Shown piece after piece: positions 1 through 10,641 of a stretch of DNA of 64,000 nt. The stretch is from the NCBI GenBank assembly GCA_964034945.1, contig OZ035964.1:3925533-3989532 (forward strand). The letters run 5' to 3'. The translations under genes were made by a program, and so were the position numbers. The notes under the pieces were generated by a model. The model made no database searches. It saw only the letters and a program-made list of their open reading frames with translations, and was not told where the DNA came from. Numbering within the stretch: position 1 is the first letter of the stretch; each line of letters starts with the position of its first letter. The DNA comes from Chrysopilus asiliformis. Taxonomy: Eukaryota > Arthropoda > Insecta > Diptera > Rhagionidae.

Positions 1-955
1 CCCATCCACCCACCGACAGGTAGTAGAGTCGAATTTTTCACAGGAGTAGATTTTTTTAAAGAAAATATTCAGAAAAAATTGAAAATAATGTCAGGAATAT
101 TTTTCCTATTCAAAACAAGCGAGTCAAAATTCGAGAAAAATATTTCCCGGATAGAAAAGGATTCGGAAATATTTTTCCCACTCAGAGCAAGCCTCTATAA
201 ATTCGAGAAAAATATTTCCCGGATAGAAAAGGATTCGGAAATATTTTTCCTATTCAGAACAAGCCTCTAAAAATTCGAGAAAAATATTTCCCGTATAGAA
301 AAGGTCTCGGAAATATTTTTCCTACTCAGAACAAGCGAGTAAAAATTCGAGAAAAATATTTCCCGAATAGAAAAGGTCTCGGAAATATTTTTCCTACTCA
401 GAACAAGTGAGTAAAAAGTCGAGAAAAATATTTACCGGATAGAAAAGGTCTCGGAAATATTTTTCCTACTCAGAACAAGCGAGTAAAAATTCGAGAAAAA
501 TATTTCCCGGATAGAAAAGGTCTCGGAAATATTTTTCCTACTCAGAACAAGCGAGTAAAAATGCGAGAAAAATATTTCCCGGATAGAAAAGGTCTCGGAA
601 ATATTTTTCCTACTCAGAACAAGCGAGTAAAAATTCGAGAAAAGTATTTCCCGGATAGAAAAGGTCTCGGAAATATTTTTCCTACTCAGAACAAGCGAGT
701 AAAAATTCGAGAAAAATATTTCCCGGATAGAAAAGGTCTCGGAAATATTTTTCCAACTTAGAACAAGCCTCTAAAAATTCGAGAAAAATATTTCCCGGAT
801 AGAAAAGGTCTCGGAAATATTTTCCCTAATCAGAACAAACCTCTAAAAAATCGAAAAAAAAAATTTCCCGCATAGAAAAGGATGCGGAAATATTTTTCCT
901 TCTCAGCAATGACTTAAAAAATTCCAAAAAATATTTCGATCTTAAAATTTATCCT
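1..955 (+). repeat. 72-bp satellite, block 1, with leader
   Basis: A leader of about 110 bp (1-110) is followed by about 11-12 head-to-tail copies of a 72-bp unit containing AAAAATATTTCCCGGATAG and GGTCTCGGAAATATTTTTCC. Copies vary at a few positions (CGAGTAA or CCTCTAA; CGGATAG or CGTATAG) and decay towards 840-950. The unit is an exact multiple of 3, so long repetitive open frames arise and should not be called genes. The leader recurs at about 4890-5010 in front of block 3. Confidence 0.95.
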
Positions 956-1512
956 GGATTTGCATGACAAATCAACCGGAAAATGGAATAGAAATGAAAA
1001 GTCCAGAGAACAAAAAACTTATATAAATCCTAATAAGTTTTATCAAGTTGTAGGAGATTTCATTTTTATGGCAAAGGAAAATCACTTTCCTTCCCACAAG
1101 TCGAAAATAATTCATACTATTAGTCAAAAAATAATGAAACGATGATGGCTTCACTTACCAAGGTGCAAAGATCCAGGGAAATAATTTCTTCCGTCTAAGA
1201 ACACACACTAAAAGTTCACTCTTGTAATTCACACACACTCGCGAAAAAAAAAACGAATCACATTTCCCGGTAAAAAAGAGACAAGAAAAATTTCTGATCG
1301 CTTCTTCCGGCGAAGCCATTAAATTCAATAGAAAAATCTACTGTACTCTCGAATGATTTCGATCGATGAGAATTTCGCTGTAAATTCAGTATTTGGGTAC
1401 TTTCCGATTGTATAAAAATGATTATCGATATTTTTCGATTTTATTTGAGATATTTTATATTAAACGTTTTGTCGAAAAACCGCACTTATGATTAACAGAA
1501 ATTTTTTAGACA
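956..1512. other. unique spacer between satellite blocks, promoter-like
   Basis: Non-repetitive AT-rich DNA. On the minus strand 1159-1194 has a good acceptor (TGTTCTTAG) and donor (TTG|GTAAGTGA) that would define a 36-bp micro-exon, but nothing links it to a gene. The right part holds a TATCGATA site and precedes the short ATG exon at 1513. No full-length gene is visible. Confidence 0.4.
1423..1430. promoter_or_regulatory. DRE-type site TATCGATA
   Basis: A perfect TATCGATA, the DREF-binding core found in Drosophila housekeeping promoters, lies 83 bp upstream of the ATG at 1513. A further CGATCGAT lies about 65 bp before it. A match of 8 bases is not rare in 64 kb of AT-rich DNA; its position before a good start codon is the only support. 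Confidence 0.35.
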
Positions 1513-1565
1513 ATGGCGTCTCTGAATGATTTGCTGAATGAAGAATCGTCTTCCTCAGACTCACT
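1513..1565 (+). CDS. candidate first coding exon of an unknown gene
   Basis: The context gacaATGGCG is a good insect start. The frame reads MASLNDLLNEESSSSDS and reaches ACT|GTAAGCAC, a strong splice donor; without splicing it stops at TAA 1567. The acidic, Ser-rich N-terminus looks like a real nuclear protein start, and an acceptor-like AATTTTTTAG lies directly before it, suggesting a 5' UTR intron. Downstream, a GC-richer patch (1580-1690) ends in TTTTTTCTTAG. I found no continuing exon before the satellite resumes at 2.1 kb, so the gene may be broken or continue far away. Confidence 0.3.
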
Positions 1566-1574
1566 GTAAGCACT

Positions 1575-2109
1575 CTGTGTCCGCTATTCCAATGGTGGGT
1601 GGCGAAAATCGCCTCTATGTGGAGGCGGTGCGGTCATTTTTGCTGGACATGGTGCGGAGTGTGGCGATTGAATTTTTTCTTAGGCGCGAAATTTCAAATC
1701 GTTTTTGATTCGCAACCAGTATTTTGGTTTTTATTATGAAAGTTTTCAACTGAAAAGTATTTTTCGATCTTCTAATGGCATTTTAAACATCTAAAAGAAT
1801 TTTTTACTGGTTTTTAGAATATTTTAAAGTAAACAAAATATTTTATTCCATCTACCTTTTCACAAATGGCAACACTAGGGGATTTTCATTATTCAATTAT
1901 TTTTTACATTGACTCCTCTAGCCAACATTTAATCCTAATTAAATTTTTCCCACATTTTTAAACAAATTTTCGCCGGAAACAAGATTTTTATGATGAACTT
2001 CCTGAATATTCCAACAAAAATCTATTTTCCACACATTTTCAATGAACATTTTATTAAATCATGCGAAAAATTCATTCAGATGGGAAAATTTCATTTGAAT
2101 TTTCTTACA
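1575..2109. other. spacer with GC-richer patch, no gene seen
   Basis: 1580-1690 is locally GC-rich and partly self-complementary (TCGCCTCTATGTGGAGGC). The rest is AT-rich with no convincing gene. Satellite resumes abruptly at about 2113. Confidence 0.4.
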
Positions 2110-4370
2110 CAGAATATGCCTCTAAAAATTCGAGAAAAATATTTGCCGGATAGAAAAGGTCTCGGAAATATTTTTCCTACTCAGAACAAGTGAGTAAAAA
2201 GTCGAGAAAAATATTTACCGGATAGAAAAGGTCTCGGAAATATTTTTCCTACTCAGAACAAGCGAGTAAAAATTCGAGAAAAATATTTCCCGGATAGAAA
2301 AGGTCTCGGAAATATTTTTCCTACTCAGAACAAGCGAGTAAAAATTCGAGAAAAATATTTCCCGGGTGGAAAAGATCTCGGAAATATTTTTCCTACTAAG
2401 AACAAGCCTCTAAAAATTCGAGAAAAATATTTCCCGTATAGAAAGGGACCCGGAAATATTTTTCCTACTAAGAACAAGCGAGTAAAAATTCGAGAAAAAT
2501 ATTTCCCGGGTGGAAAAGGTCTCGAAAATATTTTTCCTACTAAGAACAAGCTTCTAGAAATTCGAGAAAAATATTTCCCGAATAGAAAAGGTCTCGGAAA
2601 TATTTTTCCTACTCAGAATAAGCCCCTAGAAATTCGAGAAAAATATTTCCGAATAGAAAAGGTCTCGGAAATATTTTTCCTACTCAGAATAAGCCCCTAG
2701 AAATTCGAGAAAAATATTTCCCGAATAGAAAAGGTCTCGGAAATATTTTTCCTACTCAGAATAAGCCCCTAGAAATTCGAGAAAAATATTTCCCGAATAG
2801 AAAAGGTCTCGGAAATAATTTTCCTACTCAGAATAAGCTTCTAGAAATTCGAGAAAAATATTTCCCGAATAGAAAAGGTCTCGGAAATATTTTTCCTACT
2901 CAGAATAAGCCCCTAGAAATTCGAGAAAAATATTTCCCGAATAGAAAAGGTCTCGGAAATAATTTTCCTACTCAGAATAAGCTTCTAGAAATTCGAGAAA
3001 AATATTTCCCGAATAGAAAAGGTCTCGGAAATATTTTCCTACTAAGAGCAAGACTTTAAAAATTCCAAAGAAATACTTCCCGGGTGGGAAAGGTCTCGGA
3101 AATATTTTTCCTACTAAGAACAAGCTTCTAGAAATTCGAGAAAAATATTTCCCGAATAGAAAAGGTATCGGAAATATTTTTCTTTCTCAGAACAAGGGAG
3201 TAAAAATTCGAGAAAAATATTTCCCGGGTGGAAAAGGCCTCGAAAATATTTTTCCTACTAGGAACAAGCCTCTAAAAATTCGAGAAAAATATTTCCCGGG
3301 TCGAAAAGATCTCGGAAATATTTTTAAAAATTCCAAAAAAATATTTCCCGGGTGGAAAAGGCCTCGGAAATATTTTTCTACTAGGAACAAGCTTCTAGAA
3401 ATTCCAAAAAAATATTTCCCGAATAGAAAAGGCCTCGGAAATATTTTCCCTACTAGGAACAAGCCTCTAATCATTCGAGAAAAATATTTCCCGGGTGGAA
3501 AAGGTCTCGGAAATATTTTTCCTATTAAGAACAAGCCTTCAAAAATTCCAAAAAAATACTGCCCGGGTGGAAAAGGTCTCGGAAATATTTTTCCTACACA
3601 GAACAAGCCTCTAGAAATTCGAGAAAAATATTTCCCGGGTGGAAAAGGTCTCGGAAATATTTTTCCTACTCAGAATAAGCCTCTAGAAATTCGAGAAAAA
3701 TATTTCCCGGATAGAAAAGATCTCGGAAATATTTTTCCTACTAAGAACAAGACTTTAAAAATTCCAAAAAAATATTTCCCGGGTGGAAAAGGCCTCGGAA
3801 ATATTTTTCCTACTAGGAACAAGCCTTTAAAAATTCGAGAAAAATATTTCCCGGATGGAAAAGTCTCGGAAATATTTTTCCTACTAAGAACGAGCCTTTA
3901 AAAATTCCAAAAAAATACTTCCCGGGTGGAAAAGGTCTCGGAAATATTTTTCCTACTAGGAACAAGCGACTAAAAATTCCAAAAAAAATATTTCCCGGGT
4001 GGAAAAGGACTTGGAAATATTTTTCTACTAGGAACAAGCTTCTAGAAATTCCAAAAAAATATTTCCCGAATAGAAAAGGTCTCGGAAATATTTTTCCTAC
4101 TCAGAATAAGCCCGTAGAAATTCGAGAAAAATATTTCCCGAATAGAAAAGGTCTCAGAAAAATATTTTTCCTACTAAGAACAAGTCTTAAAAATTAGAGA
4201 AAAATATTTCCCGGGTGGAAAAGGTCTCGGAAATATTTTTCCTACTCAGAATAAGCCTCTAATCATTCGAGAAAAACATTTCTCGGTGGAAAAGGTCTCG
4301 GAAATATTTTTCCTATTAAGAACAAGCCTCTAGAAATTCGAGAAAAATATTTGCTGCTTGAAAAAGCCTC
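2110..4370 (+). repeat. 72-bp satellite, block 2, diverged subfamilies
   Basis: About 31 head-to-tail copies of the same unit. Subfamilies are intermixed: CCGGGTGG, CCGAATAG and CCGGATAG versions of the centre, AATTCGAGAAA or AATTCCAAAAA versions of the junction, and GTAAAA, CTAGAA or CTAAAA versions of the spacer. Units 2560-3060 form a tighter, more recently amplified CCGAATAG/CTAGAAATT group. Copies decay from about 4330. Reverse-strand open frames of 74-139 codons here are artefacts of the 3n period. Confidence 0.95.
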
Positions 4371-4984
4371 CCAAATTCCATGGACAAATTTTTTTCGTGT
4401 GTAAAAGGCCTTCAAAATATCAGGGAAAATTTTTACCGCTTGGAAAGGGCCTCCAAAAATTCCGAAAAAATTTACTATGTCGAAATTGCCTTTAATTTCA
4501 ATTTTAAAGAAGATTTTCTTATTTAGAGAACTCTTTGTAAAATCCTAGAAAAAATTATTTTGTGCAGAAAACTCCCCAAGAAAAATCGGAAAGTTTGTTT
4601 CAAGTTCAAAATTCGTTTTTTTTTTTAATTAAAAAGTCAAAATTTTTTCCATAAAATAACTTAGAAAAAATACCTGCAGGAGATGCAATCGATTGGGTGT
4701 AAGAATTGCGATAATTTAGATTATTCCAGACTCAGAAGTTCCCTTTCTCGAACCCTTCTAGCCCTGCTTCCGAACGAAGGAGTTCCTAGCGCGGTGCATT
4801 ATGTGCATGACGTCATCCGCTGAGCCACACACGCACCCACACACCAAGGTGTCCACCGCACAACTGATGGTCACCTGTCGCTCATCCAGCGTATGCCCTA
4901 CCACCCACCCACCGACAGGTTGTAGAGCCGAATTTTTCACAGGAGTAGATTTTTTTAAAGAAAATATTCAGCAAAAATAGAAAA
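4371..4984. other. spacer and satellite leader, no gene seen
   Basis: Decayed satellite to about 4520, AT-rich DNA to 4690, then a GC-richer stretch (4740-4930) that runs into the leader shared with the window's left edge (ACCCACCCACCGACAGG onward). The shared leader suggests that leader plus satellite was duplicated as a unit. Confidence 0.6.
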
Positions 4985-5775
4985 TAATGTCAGGAATGTT
5001 TTTCCTATTCAGAACAAGCGAGTAAAAATTCGAGAAAAATATTTCCCGGATATAAAAGGTCTCGGAATTATTTTTCCTACTCAGAACAAGCGAGTAAAAA
5101 TTCGAGAAAAATATTTCCTGGATAGAAAAGGTTTCGGAAATATTTTTCCTACTCAGAACAAGCGAGTAAAAATTCGAGAAAAATATTTCCCGGATATAAA
5201 AGGTCTCGGAATTATTTTTCCTACTCAGAACAAGCGAGTAAAAATTCGAGAAAAATATTTCCCGGATAGAAAAGGTCTCGGAAATATTTTTCCTACTCAG
5301 AACAAGCGAGTAAAAATTCGAGAAAAATATTTCTCGGATAGAAAAGGTCTCGGAAATATTTTTCCTACTCAGAACAAACGAGTAAAAATTCGAGAAAAAT
5401 ATTTCCCAGGTGGAAAAGGTCTCGGAAATATTTTTCTTAGTCAGAACAAGCGAGTAAAAATTCCAGAAAAATATTTCCCGGATAGAAAAGGTCTCGGAAA
5501 TATTTTTCCTACTCAGAGCAAGCCTCTAAAAATTCGAGAAAAATATTTCCCGTACAGAAAAGTTCTCGGAAATAATTTTCCTACTCAGAGCAAGCGAGTA
5601 AAAATTCGAGAAAAATATTTCCCGGATAGAAAAGGTCTCGGAAATATTTTCCCTACTCAGAACAAGCGAGTAAAAATTCGAGAAAAATATTTCCCGGATA
5701 GAAAAGGCTTCGGAAACATTTTTCCGACTAAGAACATGCGCCTAAAAATTCGAAAAAAAAGATTTCCCGGATGAA
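4985..5775 (+). repeat. 72-bp satellite, block 3
   Basis: About 10-11 units of the 72-bp repeat, mostly the CCGGATAG and GCGAGTAAAAATTCGAG type, following the same leader as block 1. Some units carry GGATATAAAAGG and GGAATTATTTTTCC variants in alternation (5040-5240), a sign of local two-unit amplification. Confidence 0.95.
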
Positions 5776-5906
5776 ATTGGTCTTAATTTTTTAATTTTTT
5801 CAATAACTTTTGCCGCGGTTTTTTATTCGGCCAAACAATTTTATAGAAGGTGAGTAAATAGCAAGTATTTTAGAAAACTCGAAAAAGATACTGAATTTTC
5901 ACTTAC

Positions 5907-5966
5907 CTTGGGTGATTTCCTCGGTGAGATGGAAAGAGAGCATCAGATTTTTCGGCTATACAACTG
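5907..5966 (-). other. candidate 5' exon with strong splice sites
   Basis: A 60-bp minus-strand segment has acceptor TTATTTAACAG and near-perfect donor CCCAAG|GTAAGTG. One frame holds an ATG: MLSFHLTEEITQ, running through the donor in phase 1. It could be a first coding exon whose remainder would lie to the left, where only satellite is seen. No homologue recognised. Confidence 0.25.
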
Positions 5967-6272
5967 CTGTTAAATAAGAAGAATAAAATAATTTTAGACA
6001 CAAACATTCTTAAAAACAGTTTAATTGAAATTTAAAGAAAATGATCACTAGAGACCGGATTATATGCAAATGTATATTTGCATATGTGTCGTTCATTGTA
6101 ATAGTGGAGTAAGTACATAAAAGTAAATTGAAATAACAAGCTTTTTGTAAATGAATGTGTAGCAGTTTAGTAAGTAAACAAGTAACATAAGTAAAAAAGT
6201 AACGGCATCTGTGGAATAACAGTACATTTTTTGAAGTTGTTTCGCTTTTACTATGAAGGATATGACATAATG

Positions 6273-7163
6273 CAGCGATTCTCAACCTGTGGGGCGTGAG
6301 TACATTTAAGGGGGGGGCGCAAGCATATCCAAGATATTTAAAAAAGTTTATTAATTGACTGAAAGGAAAGTACATACCCACATACAAAACAAAATACATT
6401 TCGACATAATATTTAATAATTAACTTATTAACTTACGCTTTGAGCACAATGAACGCGAAACCAGCGCGAAACCAACGCAACTACAACGCTCTGAACTGTC
6501 ACGCAGTGCAAAATTCTAGCGGCAGAGCACAATGGCAGCTCGTGAAGTAGTACAAGTGACATAATATAAAGTGGTATAAACTTGGAAAAATTACAAAAAT
6601 GTATAATTTTGAAGCGATAATTTGCTTTGTTGGTCTTGATCTTTGTTATTTGCACTAAGGCTATCAATTTTTCTCTCGAACGACATTTTTCCAATCTCAC
6701 TTTATGAGCTGTCAACGCAGAATTCTGCGGCAAAGTTAGAAGTTTGCAAACTTTTGCGTTGCGGTTACGTTGTAGCTGCGTTCTATACGTTCACTGTGCT
6801 CACTTCAAACAATTTGTGGGAACCAAACTTTTAAGTGACAGTTTCTGCGCCAGTTTCGCGTCGGTTTCGCGTTCATTGTGATTTCAGGGTTAAAACAACT
6901 TCTCGCGAAGCCGCAAAAATGACGCACCGGATTCTTGTTTTGTCAACGCTGAGGATCGGTGTTGCCAAATGGCAATAAATTACTGTTTTCTTGGTAATTT
7001 GTGTTTAAAATTAGGGTAGTAGTGTAGGTTTAGCGTCAAAATACTCAAATTACGTTATTATTGTATACATTTTATTGTATGCAAGGGGGGGGGGGGGGGG
7101 GGGGGGCGATGACAATTTTGATTGAAAATTGGGCCGCGAATACTGAAAGGTTGAGGAACGCTG
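6273..7163. mobile_element. non-autonomous hAT-type element with perfect 8-bp TSD
   Basis: The ends CAGCGATTCTCAACCTGTGG and AAAGGTTGAGGAACGCTG are imperfect inverted repeats of the CAGNG..CTCAACCT type seen in many hAT families. They are flanked by identical 8-bp target duplications ACATAATG (6265-6272 and 7164-7171). The element is 891 bp with no transposase frame. It carries an inner element (6445-6880) and a run of 22 G at 7085-7106. Confidence 0.88.
6445..6880. mobile_element. inner element with CACAATGAACGCGAAACC termini
   Basis: Begins CACAATGAACGCGAAACC and ends GGTTTCGCGTTCATTGTG, a terminal inverted repeat of about 18 bp followed by further inverted similarity. It lies inside the hAT-type element, so it is nested or is part of that family's body. 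No target duplication is obvious. The interior is GC-richer, with CGCAACTACAACGCTC and its near-inverse. Confidence 0.7.
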
Positions 7164-7347
7164 ACATAATGTAATTCGATTATGCAAGAATAAAAATTTT
7201 CAAAATATAGACTTACTCCACTATTACATTGAGCGACACATATGTATTTGCATATTTCGACATTTTTTACATATTTGCCTATTGTATCCTTTTTAAAAGC
7301 TTTTATTTAGCTTGCCTTCGTGTCTGTCAGTCTGTCAGTCTGTCTTT

Positions 7348-8368
7348 CAGTCTGTCTGTCAGTCTGTCTGAATGTCTGTCTATCAGTCTAAAGGTATGTA
7401 ATTTATTGTAGTTGCCATTTTAACGCCACTCCCAAAAACCTGAATTTTAAGTTTATTTTAAATTATTTTTTTCTTTCACATCACATGAAAATAATTTCAT
7501 ATATAGGTTTACAAAAGGCCTTCCTGCAAAAGGTCGTCCTACAAAAAGGACAAATCGTCAAAGAAATTCTAAATCAAAAAAATAAAATCATCCTATCATA
7601 GAAAAAAATTGAAATAAATGAAAGCATTTGCATTCGAGGTTGCGTTTCGTGTGTGAATCATTGATCACCATATTAAAATACACCGATGACAAAAGGGAAT
7701 TTTTCAAACCCGAAGTCAAAGCGGAAAATCAGAACACGAAAAAAAATTGCACACTTGTAAGGCAACTAGGGCTGCCATGGAACCTATTTGTGAAAAGAGA
7801 ACCTTTGGGTTAAAAAAAGAGACATTGTATAGGAAATTAACCAAATGAAAAAAGAGAACTTTTTTTGAATGTGAAAATTACAGAACTTAGAATGACTGCA
7901 CAGAATTATTACAAAAAAGTGTAATTTTTCGTGCCTGTTATTTCCGTATCTATCGAAAAAAAACTGAAAATGTCAAAACTACAATATCAAATGTCAAAAC
8001 CGGCTATTTCCTTAACCGCACAATTTTGATTTGTTTTGATTTTTACAGCAGCTGGTCGTGGGAGAAGAAACTGTTCTTGCTGGCGCATACAATAAATAGC
8101 TTTACATTACAATTATAATGTACAGTTTCGCACTACACACAGAAAATTGTAGAGTAGAGTACTACTATACAATAAATAACGTGATCATTTTAATTCATAA
8201 TGGAATTTTCGTGGAAAAATCTGTTTGGTTTTTTACGCATAGTATGAACCAAGAGTTTTCTGAAAAAAGAAAACTAAAGAGAACTGGCAAGGAAAAAGAA
8301 AGAGGAAAAAGAATGGGGTTAAAAAAAGAGATAAGGTTCTCTTTAAAAGAGATATGATGGCAGCCCTA
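7348..8368 (+). repeat. left arm of a 1-kb inverted duplication
   Basis: This segment recurs, inverted and nearly identical, at 13062-14069. It consists of about 419 bp of flank (starting in a GTCTGTC microsatellite) plus a complete hAT-like MITE (7767-8368). Identical short open frames on opposite strands (7628-7813 and 13604-13789) show the relation. The inner edge stops exactly at the MITE end. Confidence 0.93.
7767..8368 (+). mobile_element. hAT-like MITE, left copy, one TSD only
   Basis: TAGGGCTGCCAT and ATGGCAGCCCTA inverted ends, 602 bp, without a transposase. The outer side carries AAGGCAAC (7759-7766), the inverse of the GTTGCCTT target duplication of the right copy. The inner side is followed by unrelated GTTATAGG. 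So this copy arrived by duplication of flank plus element and not by a simple insertion. Confidence 0.85.
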
Positions 8369-8604
8369 GTTATAGGAAATTTTCGATTTAATTCGCTAAA
8401 AGTAAAGTCGAAATGAGCCTTTTTTATATGAAAATCGGAAAGTGAAAATCGCGACAAAGGAAGCGGAGCCGAATTGCAAAATGGAATTTAGCGATCGGAA
8501 TTTCAAGTGATAAAAAGTGTTTTGGTGTTAAAAAATCGCGATCGTTGCGTAAATAAAGTGCGAAAATCGAGCTGCTAAAGAAATTATCAAAATACTTTGA
8601 AATA

Positions 8605-8688
8605 TTAGAATTGTCGTTCGATTTTCAATATCATTTCCGGCTTTGTATGCGGATGAGCCGGGGCGTCGCTATTGGAGTCGGACTCCAT
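8605..8688 (-). CDS. small ORF or first-exon candidate
   Basis: On the minus strand ATGGAGTCCGACTCC opens MESDSNSDAPAHPHTKPEM and stops after 27 codons. The first 17 codons are GC-rich against an AT-rich background and acidic, like a protein start. No good donor is visible before the stop. The frame points into the inverted duplication at 8.37 kb, which could have cut it off. Weak. Confidence 0.2.
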   Translation of the reverse strand: MESDSNSDAPAHPHTKPEMILKIERQF

Positions 8689-9460
8689 ACGGTCAATAAT
8701 TGCGGACAAATCTCGTTTTTTTTTAATTATTTAGCGGCTTAAAGACAATTTTCAATTGGGATTATCGTTTCCTTGACCTTCTGATATCTTCAGTAAGTCC
8801 AAAAATTAAAAAATATCTTATTTGCTTTATGTTTAAAAAGTATTTCCAAAAAGCTTAAAATTATCTACAGCCGGCATATATTGCCCTTTACTTGGTAAAG
8901 TGGAAAAAACATCCGCTCTTTAAAGTTTTATTCAGTTTTTTTTAAATTATTTCTTCGATTCCTAGGATATTGTCTCGACTTCCAGAGTTTTTTTTTTCAA
9001 TTTCTAGAAGTTTTCTCAAGGTCCTTGGATGATCGCTGGCTTCACTCCGCTGTCGGCGGGGCCGGTGAATTTTTTGATCAGAATTTGTTACAAATTTTGC
9101 GTTTCTCACTATCAGTCCAAACACTTCTCTATTTTTTTCTCGTATGGAAATCTTTAAAAAAATGAAACACCCCGAAATTTAAAAAAAATCCCCGATAAAA
9201 AATCCTCAAAAAAAATCGAAAAACCACGAAATAAAAAAAAAACATCCGGGCTAAAAAAAAGCCTTAAAATGAATTTAAAACATCGAAATTAAAAAAAAAA
9301 ACAGGAAAAGGGATCAAATACAATTATTGGAATAAATTAATAGTTACTATGATTCGCTACTTTATTATAATACTTATTGAAAAAGTAAAAAAGTTGAATA
9401 TGGCAAGATTTTTTTGGGATTTTTATCATGCGACAAAGCAGATGGCGCAGCCGCTCATTC
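8689..9460. other. AT-rich spacer, no gene seen
   Basis: A-rich and T-rich homopolymer DNA. Nothing gene-like except a short GC-rich patch near 9040-9060. Confidence 0.4.
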
Positions 9461-9671
9461 AGTTTAGTTAAAGTTTAAATGACGAGCGGTTCAGCGCAAT
9501 GGAAGTCAAACGGGAAGGAAAAATTAAATCGATGGAATTAAGTGGGAAGCGGATAGTGGAGTAAAACAAAGTTAACTTGAAAATCAAGACAAAAGTGTAG
9601 TGAAACAAACAAAATTAAATGGAATACCGGGAAATGAATGTCAAATAAAGCAGGGAAAAACGGGAGAAAAG
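9461..9671 (+). promoter_or_regulatory. Inr+DPE core promoter and leader exon
   Basis: TTCAGTTT gives an initiator TCAGTT with A+1 at 9461. GGTTC sits at exactly +28 to +32 (9488-9492), matching the DPE consensus RGWYV. No TATA box precedes it. The following sequence has the A/G-rich look of a fly 5' UTR (GTGTAGTGAAACAAACAAAA) and ends at a donor AAAAG|GTCAGA (9671). Upstream ATGs give only short frames, for example MEVKREGKIKSMELSGKR at 9499. The natural acceptor downstream is the exon at 12877. Confidence 0.5.
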
Positions 9672-9959
9672 GTCAGAAATCTGCAAGTTTTTTTTCATTT
9701 TTTGTTTTTTCCCCGTATTTTTGTTTTTATTTCAGTTTGCGATTATTCGCTTTCTCGTAAATTACTTAGAATTATTTTTGTGAAAGATTCATTTTTTTTT
9801 AAATTCTCAGCCAAAACGAACTTTGTTCTTCAGTGAGCGGGCGATGGTTTGTGGGGTAGGCGGAAATGGATCCTGACTGCCAATTTTGAGCCTTTTTTTA
9901 GTCGGAGGAGTTTTTTTTTAATTTATTTTAGCTATTTTGTGATTGTACTTGGAGTTTCA

Positions 9960-10125
9960 GCTTTCTAATACGAAGAAAATATTTTTCTCGAATTTTTAGT
10001 TTAGAGTCATATTCTGATGAGGGAAATTATTTCCGAGAGCTTTTCTATTCGGGAAATATTTTTTTTACAATTTTTAGAGGCCTGTTCTGAGTAGGAGAGA
10101 TTTTTTTTCGAAGTTTTAAAGGTTT
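9960..10125 (-). repeat. isolated, decayed satellite monomers in reverse
   Basis: Two degenerate copies of the 72-bp unit in opposite orientation: GAAAATATTTTTCTCGAATT, then GAGCTTTTCTATTCGGGAAA and CCTGTTCTGAGTAGGA. This is 4 kb away from the satellite blocks. Confidence 0.75.
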
Positions 10126-10641
10126 TTTCTTTGGCGCTACAAGGTTATATAATATTTTGATTGACGCATAGAAATTAATTCGCGGAAGTGATTTAACCAG
10201 GATACATTATTTAAAATAAAAAAATTAAATTTATGCTATACGAATGTATATACGAGTATATCATAGAAACAACTAAAACTTAGAACTTCTAAACACTAAT
10301 CATTGAATATGTTGAAATAAAACGTTTTATGTTTCCGACTGTATATTATTTTCGCAACTTGTTGCCCACATTAATTATGAGTATTATAAACAGTCGGATT
10401 TTCAAATAGTATTGCATTAAAATTATGGATATTTTGGTAGTTTCTATTAAACGCTACAGCGAATTTTCAATTTATTTAGATATTTGAGAATTTAATTTCG
10501 AAGAACTTTGCTAACACAAAAAGTTTTGTTTGGTTCAAAAAAAAAATCTTTTTTCACAGAAAAATTAATGGAAAAAGTTTGAGTTTGGGAGGCTTACGAA
10601 AATTCATAGAATAATTCTAGGAACTCTCAAATAGTTCAAGT

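Larger units (their letters stand above)
6061..7257. mobile_element. outer terminal-inverted-repeat element, interrupted
   Basis: 6061-6116 and 7211-7255 are imperfect inverted repeats (GGAGTAAGTAC and GACTTACTCC ends, with GTGTCG(T/C)TCA(T)TGTAATAG inside). The space between them is mostly filled by a younger hAT-type insertion at 6273-7163. I cannot assign the outer element to a superfamily. Confidence 0.55.

Noticed and set aside
561..761. Repetitive plus-strand open frames (REKYFPDRKGLGNIFPTQ) and minus-strand frames up to 139 codons in the satellite
   Set aside because: They follow from a 72-bp period divisible by three; they break at each degenerate unit and have no start context or splice sites.
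1591..1707. Frame MVGGENRLYVEAVRSFLLDM.. after the candidate exon
   Set aside because: About 38 codons, overlaps a short inverted repeat, and would be intronic to the better-supported donor at 1566.
9499..9564. Short frame MEVKREGKIKSMELSGKR in the leader exon
   Set aside because: 21 codons in purine-rich 5' UTR-like DNA; at most an upstream ORF.
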